In this document: one piece after another, positions 1 through 8,820 of the stretch | Position numbering within the stretch: position 1 is the stretch's first letter | Layout of the letters: each line of letters opens with the position of its first letter | Origin: Anolis sagrei | Lineage: Eukaryota; Chordata; Lepidosauria; Squamata; Anolidae | Assembly: GCF_037176765.1 (NCBI RefSeq) | Contig: NC_090023.1 | Location: 126,303,866-126,367,865, forward strand | DNA: 64,000 nt | Direction of reading: 5' to 3' | The notes under the pieces: generated by a model | Told to the model about the DNA's origin: nothing | Database searches by the model: none | Seen by the model: the letters and a program-made list of their open reading frames with translations, nothing else | Translations under genes and position numbers: made by a program

Positions 1-129
1 TGGACGCAACCCTCTTCACCTGTTTGCTCAGAAACAGCAAGTCCCTCTCTCTTCAGGGGCACGTCTACACTGAGCAGGTAATGCGGGATGAAAACAACAT
101 AGGCGGAAGGAAGACCTGGGTCCATCTAG

Positions 130-259
130 GGGCCTTTTCACACAGCCAAACAACCCAGAATATCAAGGCAGAAAACCCCACAACTGAGTTATCTGGGTCC
201 ACACTGCCACTGTCCAAAGCAAAAAATGTGGGATTTTATTCAGCTGTGTGGAAGGGGCC
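130..259. mobile_element. Harbinger-like MITE (family 'A'), 130 bp
   Basis: The terminal inverted repeats are GGGCCTTTTCACACAGC on the left and, inverted on the right, GGCCCCTTCCACACAGC. A 3-bp direct repeat TAG flanks it (127-129 and 260-262). Three-base target duplications are typical of PIF/Harbinger elements. It has no coding capacity. It lies inside the M3 copy at 118-567. Confidence 0.75.
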
Positions 260-425
260 TAGAATGAATGCAGTTCGATACCACTTCTCAACTCCCACGT
301 TGTAGTTTTACAAGGTCATTAGCCTTCTCTCTCTGCCAAAGAGTGCAGAGAATGACAAATCCAAGGGCTCCACAGCATTGAGCCATGAAAGTAGTGTGGA
401 ACTGCATTCAGGAGACAGTGTAGAT

Positions 426-551
426 TAAACATGGGCAAACTTCGGCCCTCCAGATGTTTTGGACTTCAACTCCCACCATTCCTAACAGCCTACCGGAATG
501 GTGGGAGGTGAAGTCCAAAACACCTGGAGGGCCGAAGTTTGCCCATGCCTG
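426..551. mobile_element. hAT-type hairpin MITE, 126 bp, inserted in the M3 MITE
   Basis: Two arms of about 53 bp are near-perfect reverse complements (430-482 and 495-547), so the single strand would fold into a long hairpin. The 8-bp target duplication GTGTAGAT is perfect (418-425 and 552-559), which is the hAT hallmark. A second copy of exactly the same length is at 9128-9253. Confidence 0.85.
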
Positions 552-567
552 GTGTAGATATACCCCT

Positions 568-1654
568 GCACTGGGTTGCAGCCTATGAATGGTGCAGTTT
601 GACGTCACTTTCCTTCCCCCCCCCCCTCCTCCTCTCTCCCAAAAACCCAAAACCACCCGACACAGAGAGCGCGCCCTGAAGCCAAGACCTCCGGGTGTTT
701 AATAAGAAATATCCCGAAGATACCAGAACTGATTAAACCAGATCGGAGGAGGAAAAAAGAGAGGAGCTCTTTGATTTGGAGTGGGACAGAGCAGCCAAAC
801 CCCTTTCGGCTCCGACGGGCTTCACCTGGAAACCAGCTCAGGGTTTCCTCGCGTATCCACTGAACTCCTGAATGCTCCTTCTTGTTACCTATCTCCCTCT
901 TCTTGCGCATAATAGAGCGACTTGGATGGATGGGGTTTTTCTTTTCTGTTCTCTTTCCTATTCACGATTCCAAACGTGATAAACCGAGTTTTAGTTCCGC
1001 CTCACAATGGTCTGATTTAGATTTCCCCGTCCATCTATTCAAAAGCCAAGACAAAGGCAGTCTTTGGAGGAGAGGATACCTTACACTTCACCTGGCCTAG
1101 GCAGGGAAGGGCAATGGAGATTAACATCTTGTAAGGAACTCAGCAAGAAAACAGAGGACAGCTCTCTCTCGCTCGCTCTTTTTCTCCCCTGCTTCAGGCT
1201 TTTTATTTAAACTCTTTGTTCCAAAATGAACAGAGTGGTCAGTCGGAGTCTAAATGTACAGATACCGTCGAACAGAGACGTCTAATTTTAAATTAGAACA
1301 CACCAGCAAACTCATTTCCAGACACGTCAAAGGTTAAAACCAATACTTAAAAACTTTCCCTGCTCCCCCCTCCCCTCAGAAACCGTATATTACAGAAAAC
1401 CAATAAAATAAAAACAAGGGGAAAGGGGAAAACGAAACTAAGTACAGGTTAGCCAACTTGGTTCACAAACATTAATCCAAATATACAGATTACAAAAGTA
1501 AAGGTGGGCTGGATGGATGGCTGGAGAAGGGGGTTGGGAAGGAGCTCGCCGCCTCTCCCGCCCCACCAGACTCTGCCACTGAAAAGTGGGGGTTTTAATA
1601 GGAATCATCATCATATTTTTCTCACCCAGGCCAAGTCGGCTGTGCAACTCGTGT
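568..1654 (-). other. Probable distal SOX21 3' UTR / 3' flank
   Basis: No repeat or credible coding region is visible here apart from C-rich runs near 615-628. A minus-strand AATAAA hexamer (TTTATT on the plus strand at 1202-1207) is a candidate poly(A) signal for SOX21, about 2.5 kb past its stop. The stretch about 1195-1510 has balanced, unique sequence of the kind seen in conserved 3' UTRs. Assigning it to the SOX21 transcript is inference. Confidence 0.35.
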
Positions 1655-1995
1655 GGGAAAAAGAAGGAGGGAGGGAGGGAGGAAAGAAGGAAGGAAGCGA
1701 GGGAGTGAAGGAAGGGAAGGGAATGGAGGAAAGGGAGGAAAGGAAGGAAATGCAAAGGAGTGAAGGAAAGGAAAGGAAAGAAGGAAGGAAGGAGGAGTGA
1801 AGGAAAGAAAAGTCAGGAATGGGTAGGGAGTGAAGGAAGGGAAGGGAATGGAGGAAAGGGAGGAAAGGGAAAGGAGTGAAGGAAAGGAAAGAAGGAAGGA
1901 AGGAAGGAAGGAGAAGGGAGTGAAGGAAAGAAAAGGAAGGCAGGAAAGGGAAGTGAGTGAAGGAAAGGAAAGGAAAGGAAAGGAAGGGAAGGGGG
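1655..1995 (+). repeat. Long polypurine (GGAA/GAAGG) tract
   Basis: About 340 bp of almost pure A/G on the plus strand, built from GGAAGGAAA-like units with internal duplication: the segment around 1703-1760 recurs around 1829-1880. The reading frames through it encode only E/K/G/R and are not genes. It lies between the SOX21 stop and the candidate poly(A) signal, so it could be transcribed as a pyrimidine-rich 3' UTR segment. Confidence 0.85.
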
Positions 1996-2089
1996 ACTGG
2001 GCTTCTCTTCTCGTTACATGCCTGATTTGGGAAACATCTCCATAATTATAAATATATAATTATCCCTCAGACGTGAAACCTAGCTTCTT

Positions 2090-2094
<5 letters not shown>

Positions 2095-2121
<27 letters not shown>
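2095..2121 (+). repeat. Poly(A) run of 27
   Basis: An uninterrupted run of 27 A. No retroposon body with a matching target duplication could be identified next to it, so it is recorded as a simple repeat. Confidence 0.9.
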
Positions 2122-2228
2122 CAGAAGCTCTGAATCAAATCGGAATCCTGAAAGTAACGTAGTTACTTTTTCTTTACACAATAAAAGGCGCCACTAAACT
2201 CGTTTATAGTCTGGACTTCTTGGGCTGG

Positions 2229-2350
2229 ATCTTCACTGCCATATAGTCCAGCAGGCAATCTAGATGATCTGATTTAAACTGGATTATAAGAGTCTACTCT
2301 ATCACATAATCCAGTTCAAAGCAGATAATCTAGATTTGATATGGCAAAGG
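2229..2350. mobile_element. MITE family 'B' (TACACTGCCATATA type)
   Basis: It shows the family's inverted modules: CACTGCCATATAGTCCAG near 2236 and, after the centre, AATCCAGTTCAAAGCAGAT near 2309. Other copies are at 2909-2981, 28274-28580, 33868-34135 and 57979-58068. It is non-coding. Confidence 0.65.
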
Positions 2351-2384
2351 CCTAGGACACACGTCTGATGGAAAACAAGTCCCA

Positions 2385-2490
2385 CTGGAAGGAGAGGGGG
2401 AAGGAGGGCAGCAAGAAGGGAAAGGAGTGAGGAAGGAGGGAGAGAGGAAAGAGAAGGGAGGAAATAGGGAAAGGAAGGAAGAAGGGAGGT
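2385..2490 (+). repeat. Second polypurine (GGAAGGAGGG) tract
   Basis: About 100 bp of nearly pure purine, similar in composition to 1655-1995. No coding value. Confidence 0.8.
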
Positions 2491-2579
2491 GTGCTTAGGT
2501 CCACAGCCAAATGTCAACAGCTCCAAGGGCAGAGTTCGTCTGAACGCCTCAACTTTCCACAGAAACTTAACCGTCTTTT

Positions 2580-2720
2580 AAGGGCCCTTCCACGCAGCTA
2601 TATAACCCAGAATGTCAAGACAGACAATCCACAATATCTGCTTTGAACTGGATCATCTGAGTCCACACTGCCATATAATCCAGTTTAATGTGGATTTTAT
2701 ACAGCTGTGTGGAAAGAGTG
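2580..2720. mobile_element. Harbinger-like MITE 'A' with a family-B-like core
   Basis: The left end reads GGGCCCTTCCACGCAGC and the right end AGCTGTGTGGAAAGAG. The middle carries the CTGCTTTGAACTGGAT and CACTGCCATATAATCCAG modules that are the signature of family B. The element therefore looks like A-type termini around a B-type core. Confidence 0.7.
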
Positions 2721-2908
2721 AGGCAGGTGGCTTGGCCTCCCTTCTCAAATGAGGGCCCTGCCTGAGTTCTGGGGGGTGACATCTCCCAACCTGGCTGGAG
2801 ACGTTCAAAGGGAAGGGAGAGGCCCAGGAGAGGCGGCAAAGGGGAGGCTGGAGGCCGCCACGCTTCCCTAAAGGATAGGGACTGGGGACTGAGCGGGGGA
2901 GGAAACCT

Positions 2909-2981
2909 TTGGCCCCCTCTACACTGCCATATAAAAGCCAGGTTATCTGCTTTGAACTGGCAGTGTAGACGGGGCCTTTGC
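2909..2981. mobile_element. Short MITE family B copy
   Basis: A compact inverted repeat with ends GGCCCCCTCTACACTGCC and GGCAGTGTAGACGGGGCC, 73 bp in all. It looks like an internally deleted family-B copy. Confidence 0.75.
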
Positions 2982-3039
2982 CTCGTCGGAACGAATGCAG
3001 TTGGAGGCCCCTTGGGCTGCCATGGCTCCCTGCGAGGCA

Positions 3040-3174
3040 ACCCTGGGAGCTCCTTCTCTGCCGAAGAGTGAGGGCGCTTCAAGCTTCACCCAGCTGCGAC
3101 TCCCATGAGCCCCCCACGGCCTTGAGCCATGGCAGAGAAAGCGGTGCCAAACTGCCTCCGTCCTCTCTCCCTCA
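3040..3174. mobile_element. M3 MITE half copy
   Basis: Matches the right half of M3: a TTCTCTGCCGAAGAGTG motif, a run resembling the family's CAACTCCCAGGATTCC, then TTGAGCCATGGCAGAGAAAG. The left half is absent. Confidence 0.55.
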
Positions 3175-3177
3175 GGC

Positions 3178-3312
3178 CCCTTCCACAAAGCTGTATAAAA
3201 TTCCACATGTTCTTCTTTGAACTGGGTTATCTGGCAATATGGACTCAGAGAATCCAGTTCAAAGCTGGCATTGTGGCTCATCTGCCTTGAAATTCTGTGT
3301 GGAAGGGCCCAG
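3178..3312. mobile_element. Harbinger-like MITE 'A'
   Basis: Ends are GGCCCCTTCCACAAAGC and TGTGTGGAAGGGCCC, with an internal TTGAACTGGGTTATCTGG module mirrored by AATCCAGTTCAAAGC. It lies about 400 bp from the SOX21 stop codon. Confidence 0.75.
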
Positions 3313-3473
3313 AGTTCCGAAAATGGATATCCAAGCCCGTACAGGACCGCGATGGAGGCAAAAGTGACCAGGACAGGTTTGGGGTGGGAGCAAAAGAGAG
3401 GAAGCGCTTGGAAACACCCGGGAGGAGCAGGCGAGCGACGAGAAGAGGCGAGAAGACCCGGGAGAAGGAGGGG

Positions 3474-3530
3474 TGCAGTTTGACGCCACTGGAACTGCCC
3501 TGGCTCAATGCTATGGAGTGGTGGCACCTG
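3474..3530. mobile_element. M3 MITE fragment within the SOX21 CpG island
   Basis: The motifs GCAGTTTGACGCCACTGG and GGCTCAATGCTATGGA match the left arm of M3. It ends about 190 bp from the SOX21 stop, so a mobile-element scrap probably lies within the proximal 3' UTR. Confidence 0.55.
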
Positions 3531-3720
3531 TAGCAGGCTTTCGCGGAAGTCCAGGCCGCTACACAGAGACAGCATCGCGGCGGGACAGTTCCAAGCCGAG
3601 CCAAGGGCACGCGCCCTCCTCCCTCATTCCCTCCCTCCCTCCCTCCCTCGCGCGCTGGGCCTAGGCTGTCCAGGGAATGGAGCCCGGCGCCGCTCGCGCC
3701 AGGCCGGCCCGCTCCGATGG

Positions 3721-4584
3721 TCATAGCGCGGCGGCGGCGGCGGCGTAGGCGGCGGCGGCGGGGTAGGGGTCCATGGGCGGCTTGCCCATCCCGGGCAGGA
3801 GGATGTAGGCCAGCGGCGGAGGCTGGAGTCCTGGGCCGGGCCAGGCGCTGCAGTTGCAGGGGATCATGTAGCCTGGATTGCCCGGCGACGGGTGCGAGTG
3901 AGTGTGGGCCCCCGCTGCTGCCGCTGCCGCCGCGTGGAAGGCGCCCACCGTCGGGTAAGCCAATGAAGACGCCGTGTAGGGCAGCCCCGCCGCCGTGGTC
4001 ACCGACCCGGAGGACGTCGAGGAGGAGGAAGAGGAGGAGATCTCCGCGGCCATCTTGGAGCCCAGGTCCAGGAGCGAGTAGGGCCCCACGCTCGGCGGGA
4101 AGAAGACGCGCGCGGCGGCGGCGGCTGCGGCGGCGGCGGCCTTCTCCGGGTTGAGCAGCGCCTCGTGGCCGTGGAGGGCGGCGGAGGAGGCCTTGAGGTG
4201 CGCGTGGTGCGGGTGGTGGGGGTGGTGGGCGCCCAAAGGGTGGTGGTGGTGGTGGTGCGGGTGGTGCTCCTCGGGCGGGAGGGCGTAGGGCCCCACCACG
4301 GGGAAGGCGAACTTGTCCTTCTTGAGCAGCGTCTTGGGCTTGCGGCGCGGGCGGTACTTGTAGTCCGGGTGCTCCTTCATGTGCATGGCGCGGAGGCGCT
4401 TGGCCTCGTCGATGAAGGGCCGCTTCTCCGCCTCCGAGAGCAGCTTCCACTCCGCGCCCAGCCGCTTGGAGATCTCCGAGTTGTGCATCTTGGGGTTCTC
4501 CTGCGCCATCTTCCGCCGCTGCGCCCGCGACCACACCATGAAGGCGTTCATGGGCCGCTTGACGTGCTCCGACGGCTTCGCCAT
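3721..4584 (-). CDS. SOX21: SOX21, SoxB2 HMG-box transcription factor, single exon, 287 aa
   Basis: SOX21 is a nuclear DNA-binding protein that recognises ACAAAG-like sites. It acts mainly as a repressor that opposes SoxB1 factors in neural progenitors. The HMG box is at about residues 8-76 (starts [18 protein letters not shown]), followed by a basic [10 protein letters not shown] stretch. The SOX21 C-terminal block is at 236-287 ([23 protein letters not shown]). Low-complexity tracts are His-rich 107-128, Ala 149-158, Ser 183-189 and Ala 218-224. The paralogue SOX14 was excluded: its box has WSRGQRRK and it lacks the LDLGSKM segment present here at 172-178. The start is the ATG at 4582-4584, beside the box and in good context (purine at -3, G at +4). 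The frame stays open upstream but without a credible ATG. Human SOX21 is about 276 aa, so this is slightly longer, mainly through the His-rich insert. There is no intron, as expected. The frame is intact. Confidence 0.97.
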   Translation of the reverse strand: MAKPSEHVKRPMNAFMVWSRAQRRKMAQENPKMHNSEISKRLGAEWKLLSEAEKRPFIDEAKRLRAMHMKEHPDYKYRPRRKPKTLLKKDKFAFPVVGPYALPPEEHHPHHHHHHPLGAHHPHHPHHAHLKASSAALHGHEALLNPEKAAAAAAAAAARVFFPPSVGPYSLLDLGSKMAAEISSSSSSSTSSGSVTTAAGLPYTASSLAYPTVGAFHAAAAAAAGAHTHSHPSPGNPGYMIPCNCSAWPGPGLQPPPLAYILLPGMGKPPMDPYPAAAAYAAAAAAL

Positions 4585-5202
4585 GCCGCCCACTCCACCT
4601 CCTCCTCCTCCGCCGGCGGCGGCAGAGGCCACGGCCACCGCGACGGCGCCCAGCCCCTCGCCGCGCGCCACGCGCAGGAAATCAATGGTGGCTCCGAGGG
4701 GCGCGCGAGCTCCCAGGAACTCCCTCCTCCCTCCCTCCCTCCCTCCTTCAGTCCGCCGGCAACCTGGCTGCGCTCGGCCTCAGCGCGGGCATCGGGAGCC
4801 GCTCCCAGGAAGAGTCCGCCTTCCAAGGGGGAAGTCAAGCCAAGGAAAGGTGAAATCGGGGAGCGCAGGTGCGCGGGATGGAGTTGCTGCTGCTGCTGCT
4901 CCTCCTCCTCCGGCTGCCCTTGCTTTGGGCCTCTAAACTTTCCTTCTCTGAAGCTCTTCCTCGCCTGCCATGCTTTCGGGATAAGTTAGGGACAAGATCC
5001 CCTCCTCCTCCTCCTCCTCGTCTCCTTGTCCCCACTTGACAGGATTCACAACTCTGTCGAGGATCCCGCGCTCTCCCTGCCTCCGCACCCAAACTTGCCG
5101 CAACTTTCCGGCGTCTGCTGCTCGGAGCGCGCCTCCCTCCTCGGCTGAAAGGGAGGGGCAGCCAGCGAGAGAGCGAGCGAGCGGGGACTCCGACTTCGTT
5201 GA

Positions 5203-5208
5203 TTTATA
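5203..5208 (-). promoter_or_regulatory. Candidate TATA box of SOX21
   Basis: The minus strand reads CCTATAAATC here, an isolated A/T-rich hexamer in GC-rich DNA about 620 bp upstream of the ATG. A start site about 30 bp downstream, near 5175, would give a 5' UTR of about 590 nt. No transcript evidence is available. Confidence 0.5.
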
Positions 5209-5289
5209 GGCGGAAAAGCTCCTTGCCCCGACGCCGCGTTCGCCAGCGAGAGGTAGGCTTCTGCTGCTGCTGCTGCTGCTCTTGCGGCG

Positions 5290-5330
5290 TCTCTCTCTCC
5301 CTCTTTCTCTCTCTCTCTCTCCCTCCCTGC
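5290..5330 (+). repeat. (CT)n-rich microsatellite in the SOX21 promoter region
   Basis: A CTCTCTCCCTCTTTCTCT-type pyrimidine run just upstream of the TATA-like box, on the opposite strand a GAGA-type repeat. Confidence 0.8.
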
Positions 5331-5412
5331 CTGATTGCAAAGCCTGTCTGGTGCCTGCGCGCGCCTCTGTCTGGGGAACTGAGTGAGGGGGCGGGGCCGC
5401 CGGAGAGGGAGT

Positions 5413-5468
5413 GGGCGGGGCGTCCCCGGCCAATTTTGGCCCCGCCCCTCTCGTCCCGGCCCATTGAT
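5413..5468 (-). promoter_or_regulatory. GC boxes and CCAAT box upstream of the SOX21 TATA-like box
   Basis: GGGCGGGG at 5413-5420, CCAAT at 5430-5434 and CCCCGCCCC near 5440-5448 cluster about 220 bp upstream of the TATA-like box. An ATTGATT motif follows at 5463-5469. The spacing is typical of an Sp1/NF-Y-type upstream promoter; binding is inferred from motifs only. Confidence 0.45.
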
Positions 5469-5882
5469 TAAAGGGCGCGCGCTTCCACCTCCCATTCACA
5501 CCGCCGCGGGGGCCGGGATGGGAGCGCGCTTGCGCAGTAGCATTCCCCCCCCCCCCGCTCTGTCGAGGCTTTTGCCGCCTTTCCCAGAAGCCGGCTTTTT
5601 GAGTTCTGATCAGCCCCGCAGTAACTGGAGGAAGGAGAGAAAGAGCGCGGAAGAGGAAGGAAGTCAGAAGGGAGGGGGGATGGGGAGGGAAATTTCTTCT
5701 TAATTCCCAAAGTTTCCGTCCCCGCAGAAGAACTAATCAGGTCCTACGTTGGGAAACTCCTGTTGCCCTAAACCCCCCTCCTTTTTTTTCTTTTTTCTTT
5801 TTGCAAGTGTGAATAGCCGAGGGAACGCAACGCATTTTTGGTGGCTCCTTTCATAAGGACGTCTTCTCAAGAGACGTCTTTG

Positions 5883-6003
5883 TATTGTCGAAGGCTTTCA
5901 TGGCCGGAATCATTGGCTGGTTTTTCGGGTTGTATAGCCATGTTCTAGAAGCATTCTCTCCTGACGTTTCGCCTGTATCTGTGGCAAGCATCCTCAGAGT
6001 TCT
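5883..6003 (-). mobile_element. Dispersed repeat 'P', possibly Penelope-like element tail
   Basis: Contains CTTTCATGGCCGGAATCA, GGTTTTTCGGGTTGTATAGC, CATGTTCTAGAAGCATT and CTCCTGACGTTTCGCC. The same blocks occur inverted at 8095-8175 and partly at 55207-55262, so it is a real dispersed family. I associate such sequence with Penelope-like elements in reptiles from memory only. The class is not proven by anything coding here. Confidence 0.55.
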
Positions 6004-6199
6004 CTTTCTTTGGGTGAACAACACACTGGAGAGTTAATGCGATTTGGCACCGCTTTTAACTGCCATGGCTTCATACGACGGAATCCTGCTCTTAAAAGGA
6101 AGAGGACTGATTTTGAGCTGTATTTGGATAAAGGGAAATAGTGCAATTCTATCAAATGTGGATTTTTAAAAAATTAAAAAGGAAAATAATACTACGGAA

Positions 6200-6335
6200 T
6201 CCTAGGAGCTGTCCTTGGGTGAGACCCCATCGCTCTTTTGCCGAGGTTAAAGACCTTATCAAACCACAGCTCCCAGAACCCCACAGTATTCAAGCATGGC
6301 AGGTGAAGGGGTGGCAAACTGCATTCATTCTTCAA
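6200..6335. mobile_element. M3 MITE half copy
   Basis: The GAGACCCCATCGCTCTTTTG and CACAGCTCCCAGAACCCCA motifs, followed by GTGGCAAACTGCATTCATTC, match the right half of M3. Confidence 0.6.
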
Positions 6336-6524
6336 CGCCGAGGCCTCCAAGGACGCATCCTTGGGCAGGCTTTTCCCTCGCACACAACACGAGAAAGAGA
6401 GTCCTGAGCGGGCATTTCATGGCGGGAGATACTATGTGAGGCCCTGGAATAAGCTCGCTTAATTCCCTTCTCAGCCCCAGTTTGCAATACAACTCTTGGT
6501 GCCCCCCCCCCCCCATGGAAGAAT

Positions 6525-6722
6525 ATAAAGAAGAAAAGGAGGGAAAAGGGGAGGAAGAGGAAGAAGGGAAAGAAGAGGAAGGGAAAGAATTGGAGGAGGA
6601 AGAAGAGGAGGAGGAGGTAGAAGAAGAAAAGGGAGGGGAAGAAGAGGAGGAAGATGAGGAACAGGGGGAAGAAAAGGAGGAAGAGGAGGAGGAAGAAGAG
6701 AAGGAAGAAGAAGAGGAGGAGT
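6525..6722 (+). repeat. Polypurine GAGGAA tract, about 200 bp
   Basis: A nearly uninterrupted A/G run made of GAGGAAGAAG-like units, upstream of the SOX21 promoter. The plus-strand open frame through it encodes only E, K, G and occasional V, D or Q, and is not a gene. Confidence 0.9.
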
Positions 6723-6869
6723 GGATGGGCGAGATGGGAGGAGGGAGAACGCCTCAGACGACTCAGTTCCTCCAAAGGATGTATTTAAACAAAGGAACTT
6801 TCTCGGGAACTTTTCCCTCTTTCCACGGGAAAAGGGAAAAGTCCTCTGCGCCCAGAATCAGGCGCTTTG

Positions 6870-7035
6870 TGGAAGCGGCATCTGCAGACTGCAATTCGTG
6901 TTAGAACTTCAACTGTCAGGAATCACGGGAGATGGAGTTTGACAAGGTTCTTTCTCCTTCTCTACACAAGAGTGCTGGCGTCTCATCAAACTGCAACTCC
7001 CAAATGAATTCATTCCTCAGAATAGATGCATCACC
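6870..7035. mobile_element. Degraded M3 MITE
   Basis: Scattered matches to M3: ACTGCAATTCGTGTTAGAAC, a GGAGTTTGACAAGGTTC stretch and CATCAAACTGCAACTCCCA. The overall order fits an old copy. Confidence 0.4.
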
Positions 7036-8094
7036 CACGGAGGACTCCAACCTCTTGGGCGGGTGGGATGGGATGTTATTGGGGCTCCTCACACTCTTCT
7101 GGGCTTCTTTCCTGTTTCGTTTTCAAAGTGGCCGAATTTCAAATAACACCCCCCGAAAATCACTTGAGTGGTCTGCATCCACAGAGGAGATGACACGTCC
7201 CACCAAATCATATTAATATCATCATCATCATTATCATCATCATATACCCCGTTTTTTTCTCAGGCTTGAGACCCGTTTCAGTTTGGTGATTGTACTTTCT
7301 CTCTTTAGTAGCTGGTTAAACCCAACTAGAATATATAGAACTATAGATTCTATAGAATGACAACTCGTTTAGTAATTACCTCCACTTCTTTGGGTCTTTT
7401 CTAGTGGAGGCTCACTGTCCCAGTAGTTCAATGCAGCTTGCTAAAGTAATCCATCTTGGCTGCGCCAGAGAACAGGATAACATTGATTGACTAAATAATA
7501 GAAATAACAAGGAGGAGGACTACCAGGAGAAGGAGGAAGCAGAGGAGAAGGAAGGAGAGGAAGAACAAATTGGTCATCAGATAAGAAAATCACTGCGATC
7601 CACTTTATATCTCCACAGTTTTAATAATATCACAACAGGACTGAAAACCCCAGTGGATTCCCGAAAGAAACAGGCAAGGAGTGATAACTGTAGAGAAGCT
7701 GCTTCTTTCAAGTCCAAATGCATGACAGGTTTGTCTGCTCCAGAGGTAGATCCTTTCCTAATGTTTTGGACTACAGTTCCCATCATCTCTGAAAGCGGCA
7801 ACCAGTTCAGGCGGACACTTTTTCCCACCTGAGATTGAAAACCAAACCAGCCTTGGATTTGCAACAGGACTTGTATTTCTGGGACTCCAACCAGGCGAGG
7901 GGGGCAGTCGAAGGGGAAAAATGTTTGAAGGCCGAGGGGTTGCATTGGGGGGAATATTGAGGATTTTCTCCACTTTTCCATTGAAGCCAAAGGGGGTTAA
8001 ACATTCACAATTGCTTCAAGCAGACAAGAGTCCTTTCTCCCACCCTGCACATTTCACAGATATATAAACCTCACTTGCCTAGTTTCCAACAGAC
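7036..8094. other. Unique non-coding DNA upstream of SOX21
   Basis: Contains a short ATC-repeat at 7213-7245 and a GGAGAAGGAGG purine run near 7508-7565. No coding region or recognisable element was found. Confidence 0.5.
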
Positions 8095-8175
8095 CCCTCA
8101 ACCTCTGAGGATGCGTGCCATAAATGTGAGCGAAACGTCAGGAGAGAATGCTTCTGGAACATGCACATCCAGTTC
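8095..8175 (+). mobile_element. Second copy of dispersed repeat 'P'
   Basis: Plus-strand GAGGATGCGTGCCATAAATG, GCGAAACGTCAGGAGAGAAT and CTTCTGGAACATGCAC are the reverse-complement counterpart of 5883-6003. Confidence 0.5.
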
Positions 8176-8344
8176 GGAAAACTCACAACATCCCAAAGGT
8201 TAAATTGCTGGACGCAGTGTGTGTGGGGAAATTCTTCCAATGATGTAAAGACACCAAATCCCGTCTTGGGACCTTGGAAGATGAGCAGGAGCAGCCCTAG
8301 TTAGGACTTAGATGGGATTAAAATGGCAATTAATACCATTTTAG

Positions 8345-8568
8345 GCGATCCGGAATCACATTGGGCTGTCAAAAAGAATGCAGTTTGACCCCACTGTAAC
8401 TGCCATGGATCAATGCTATGGGATCTTGGGAGTTGTAGTTTCGCACGGTCTTTAGCCTTCTCTGCGGAAGAGTGCTGATGCCTCACCAAACTATACCTCC
8501 CAGGATTCCACGGCACTTAGCTATGGCAGTCAAAGCAGTGTCAAGCTGCAGGAATTGTACAGTGTGGC
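8345..8568. mobile_element. M3 MITE, near-complete copy
   Basis: Left arm has GCAGTTTGACCCCACTG and ATGCTATGGGATCTTGG. The right arm mirrors it with CCCAGGATTCCACGGCA and AGTGTCAAGCTGCAGG. It is about 220 bp and non-coding. Confidence 0.8.
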
Positions 8569-8574
8569 TTATTT

Positions 8575-8820
8575 CTATGTCTCTGTAGACCAGAGTGAAG
8601 ATGAAGTACTTTGGCCACATCATGAGAAGACAAGAAAGCTTAGAGAAGACAATGATGCTGGGGAAAATGGAAAGAAAAAGGAAGAGGCAAGATGGATAGG
8701 TGGTATCTTCGAAGTGACTGCCTTGACTCTGAAGGAGCTGGGGGTGGTGACGGCGGACAGGGAGCTCTGGCGTGGGCTGGTCCATGAGGTCACGAAGAGT
8801 TGGAAATGACTGAACAGAGA
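8575..8820 (+). mobile_element. RTE-BovB 3' fragment
   Basis: Translates to pieces of the BovB C-terminus, such as KYFGHIMRRQESLEKT-like and LTLKELGVVTADRELWRGL, ending in the VTKSWK motif. A second short scrap of the same terminus (GGTCCACGAGGTTATGAAG) lies at 8878-8925. It is 5'-truncated with no usable frame. Confidence 0.8.

Larger units (their letters stand above)
118..567. mobile_element. MITE of family 'M3' (GCAGTTTGAC type) carrying two later MITE insertions
   Basis: The outer element resembles the less interrupted copies at 8345-8568, 11486-11705 and 36963-37325: a start like GGGTGCATCTA, an inner GAATGAATGCAGTT motif near 263, a mirrored CATTGAGCCATGAAAG arm near 376, and an end like GTGTAGATATACCCC. 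Two other elements sit inside it, at 130-259 and 426-551, each with its own target-site duplication. The M3 family is non-coding, about 220 bp when uninterrupted, and built as a long imperfect inverted repeat. I could not settle its superfamily because its own target duplication is unclear. Confidence 0.7.
3350..5560. promoter_or_regulatory. CpG island spanning SOX21 and its promoter
   Basis: The interval is visibly GC- and CpG-rich, unlike the AT-rich surroundings. It covers the whole gene and about 1 kb upstream. CpG islands of this size are usual for developmental transcription-factor genes and are commonly Polycomb targets. The boundaries were judged by eye. Confidence 0.8.

Noticed and set aside
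1504-2045. Plus-strand frames rich in E, K, G, R
   Set aside because: They translate a polypurine simple repeat.
3278-4534. 418-codon minus-strand open frame overlapping SOX21, and plus-strand frames over it
   Set aside because: They are shadows of the GC-rich SOX21 CDS with low-complexity R/A/P/G translation and no domain.
4585-4671. N-terminal extension of SOX21
   Set aside because: The frame stays open upstream but would begin at GTG and encode a Gly/Ala run. The ATG at 4582-4584 is in good context and matches the family start.
6482-6904. 140-codon Glu-rich plus-strand frame
   Set aside because: It translates a GAGGAA repeat tract.
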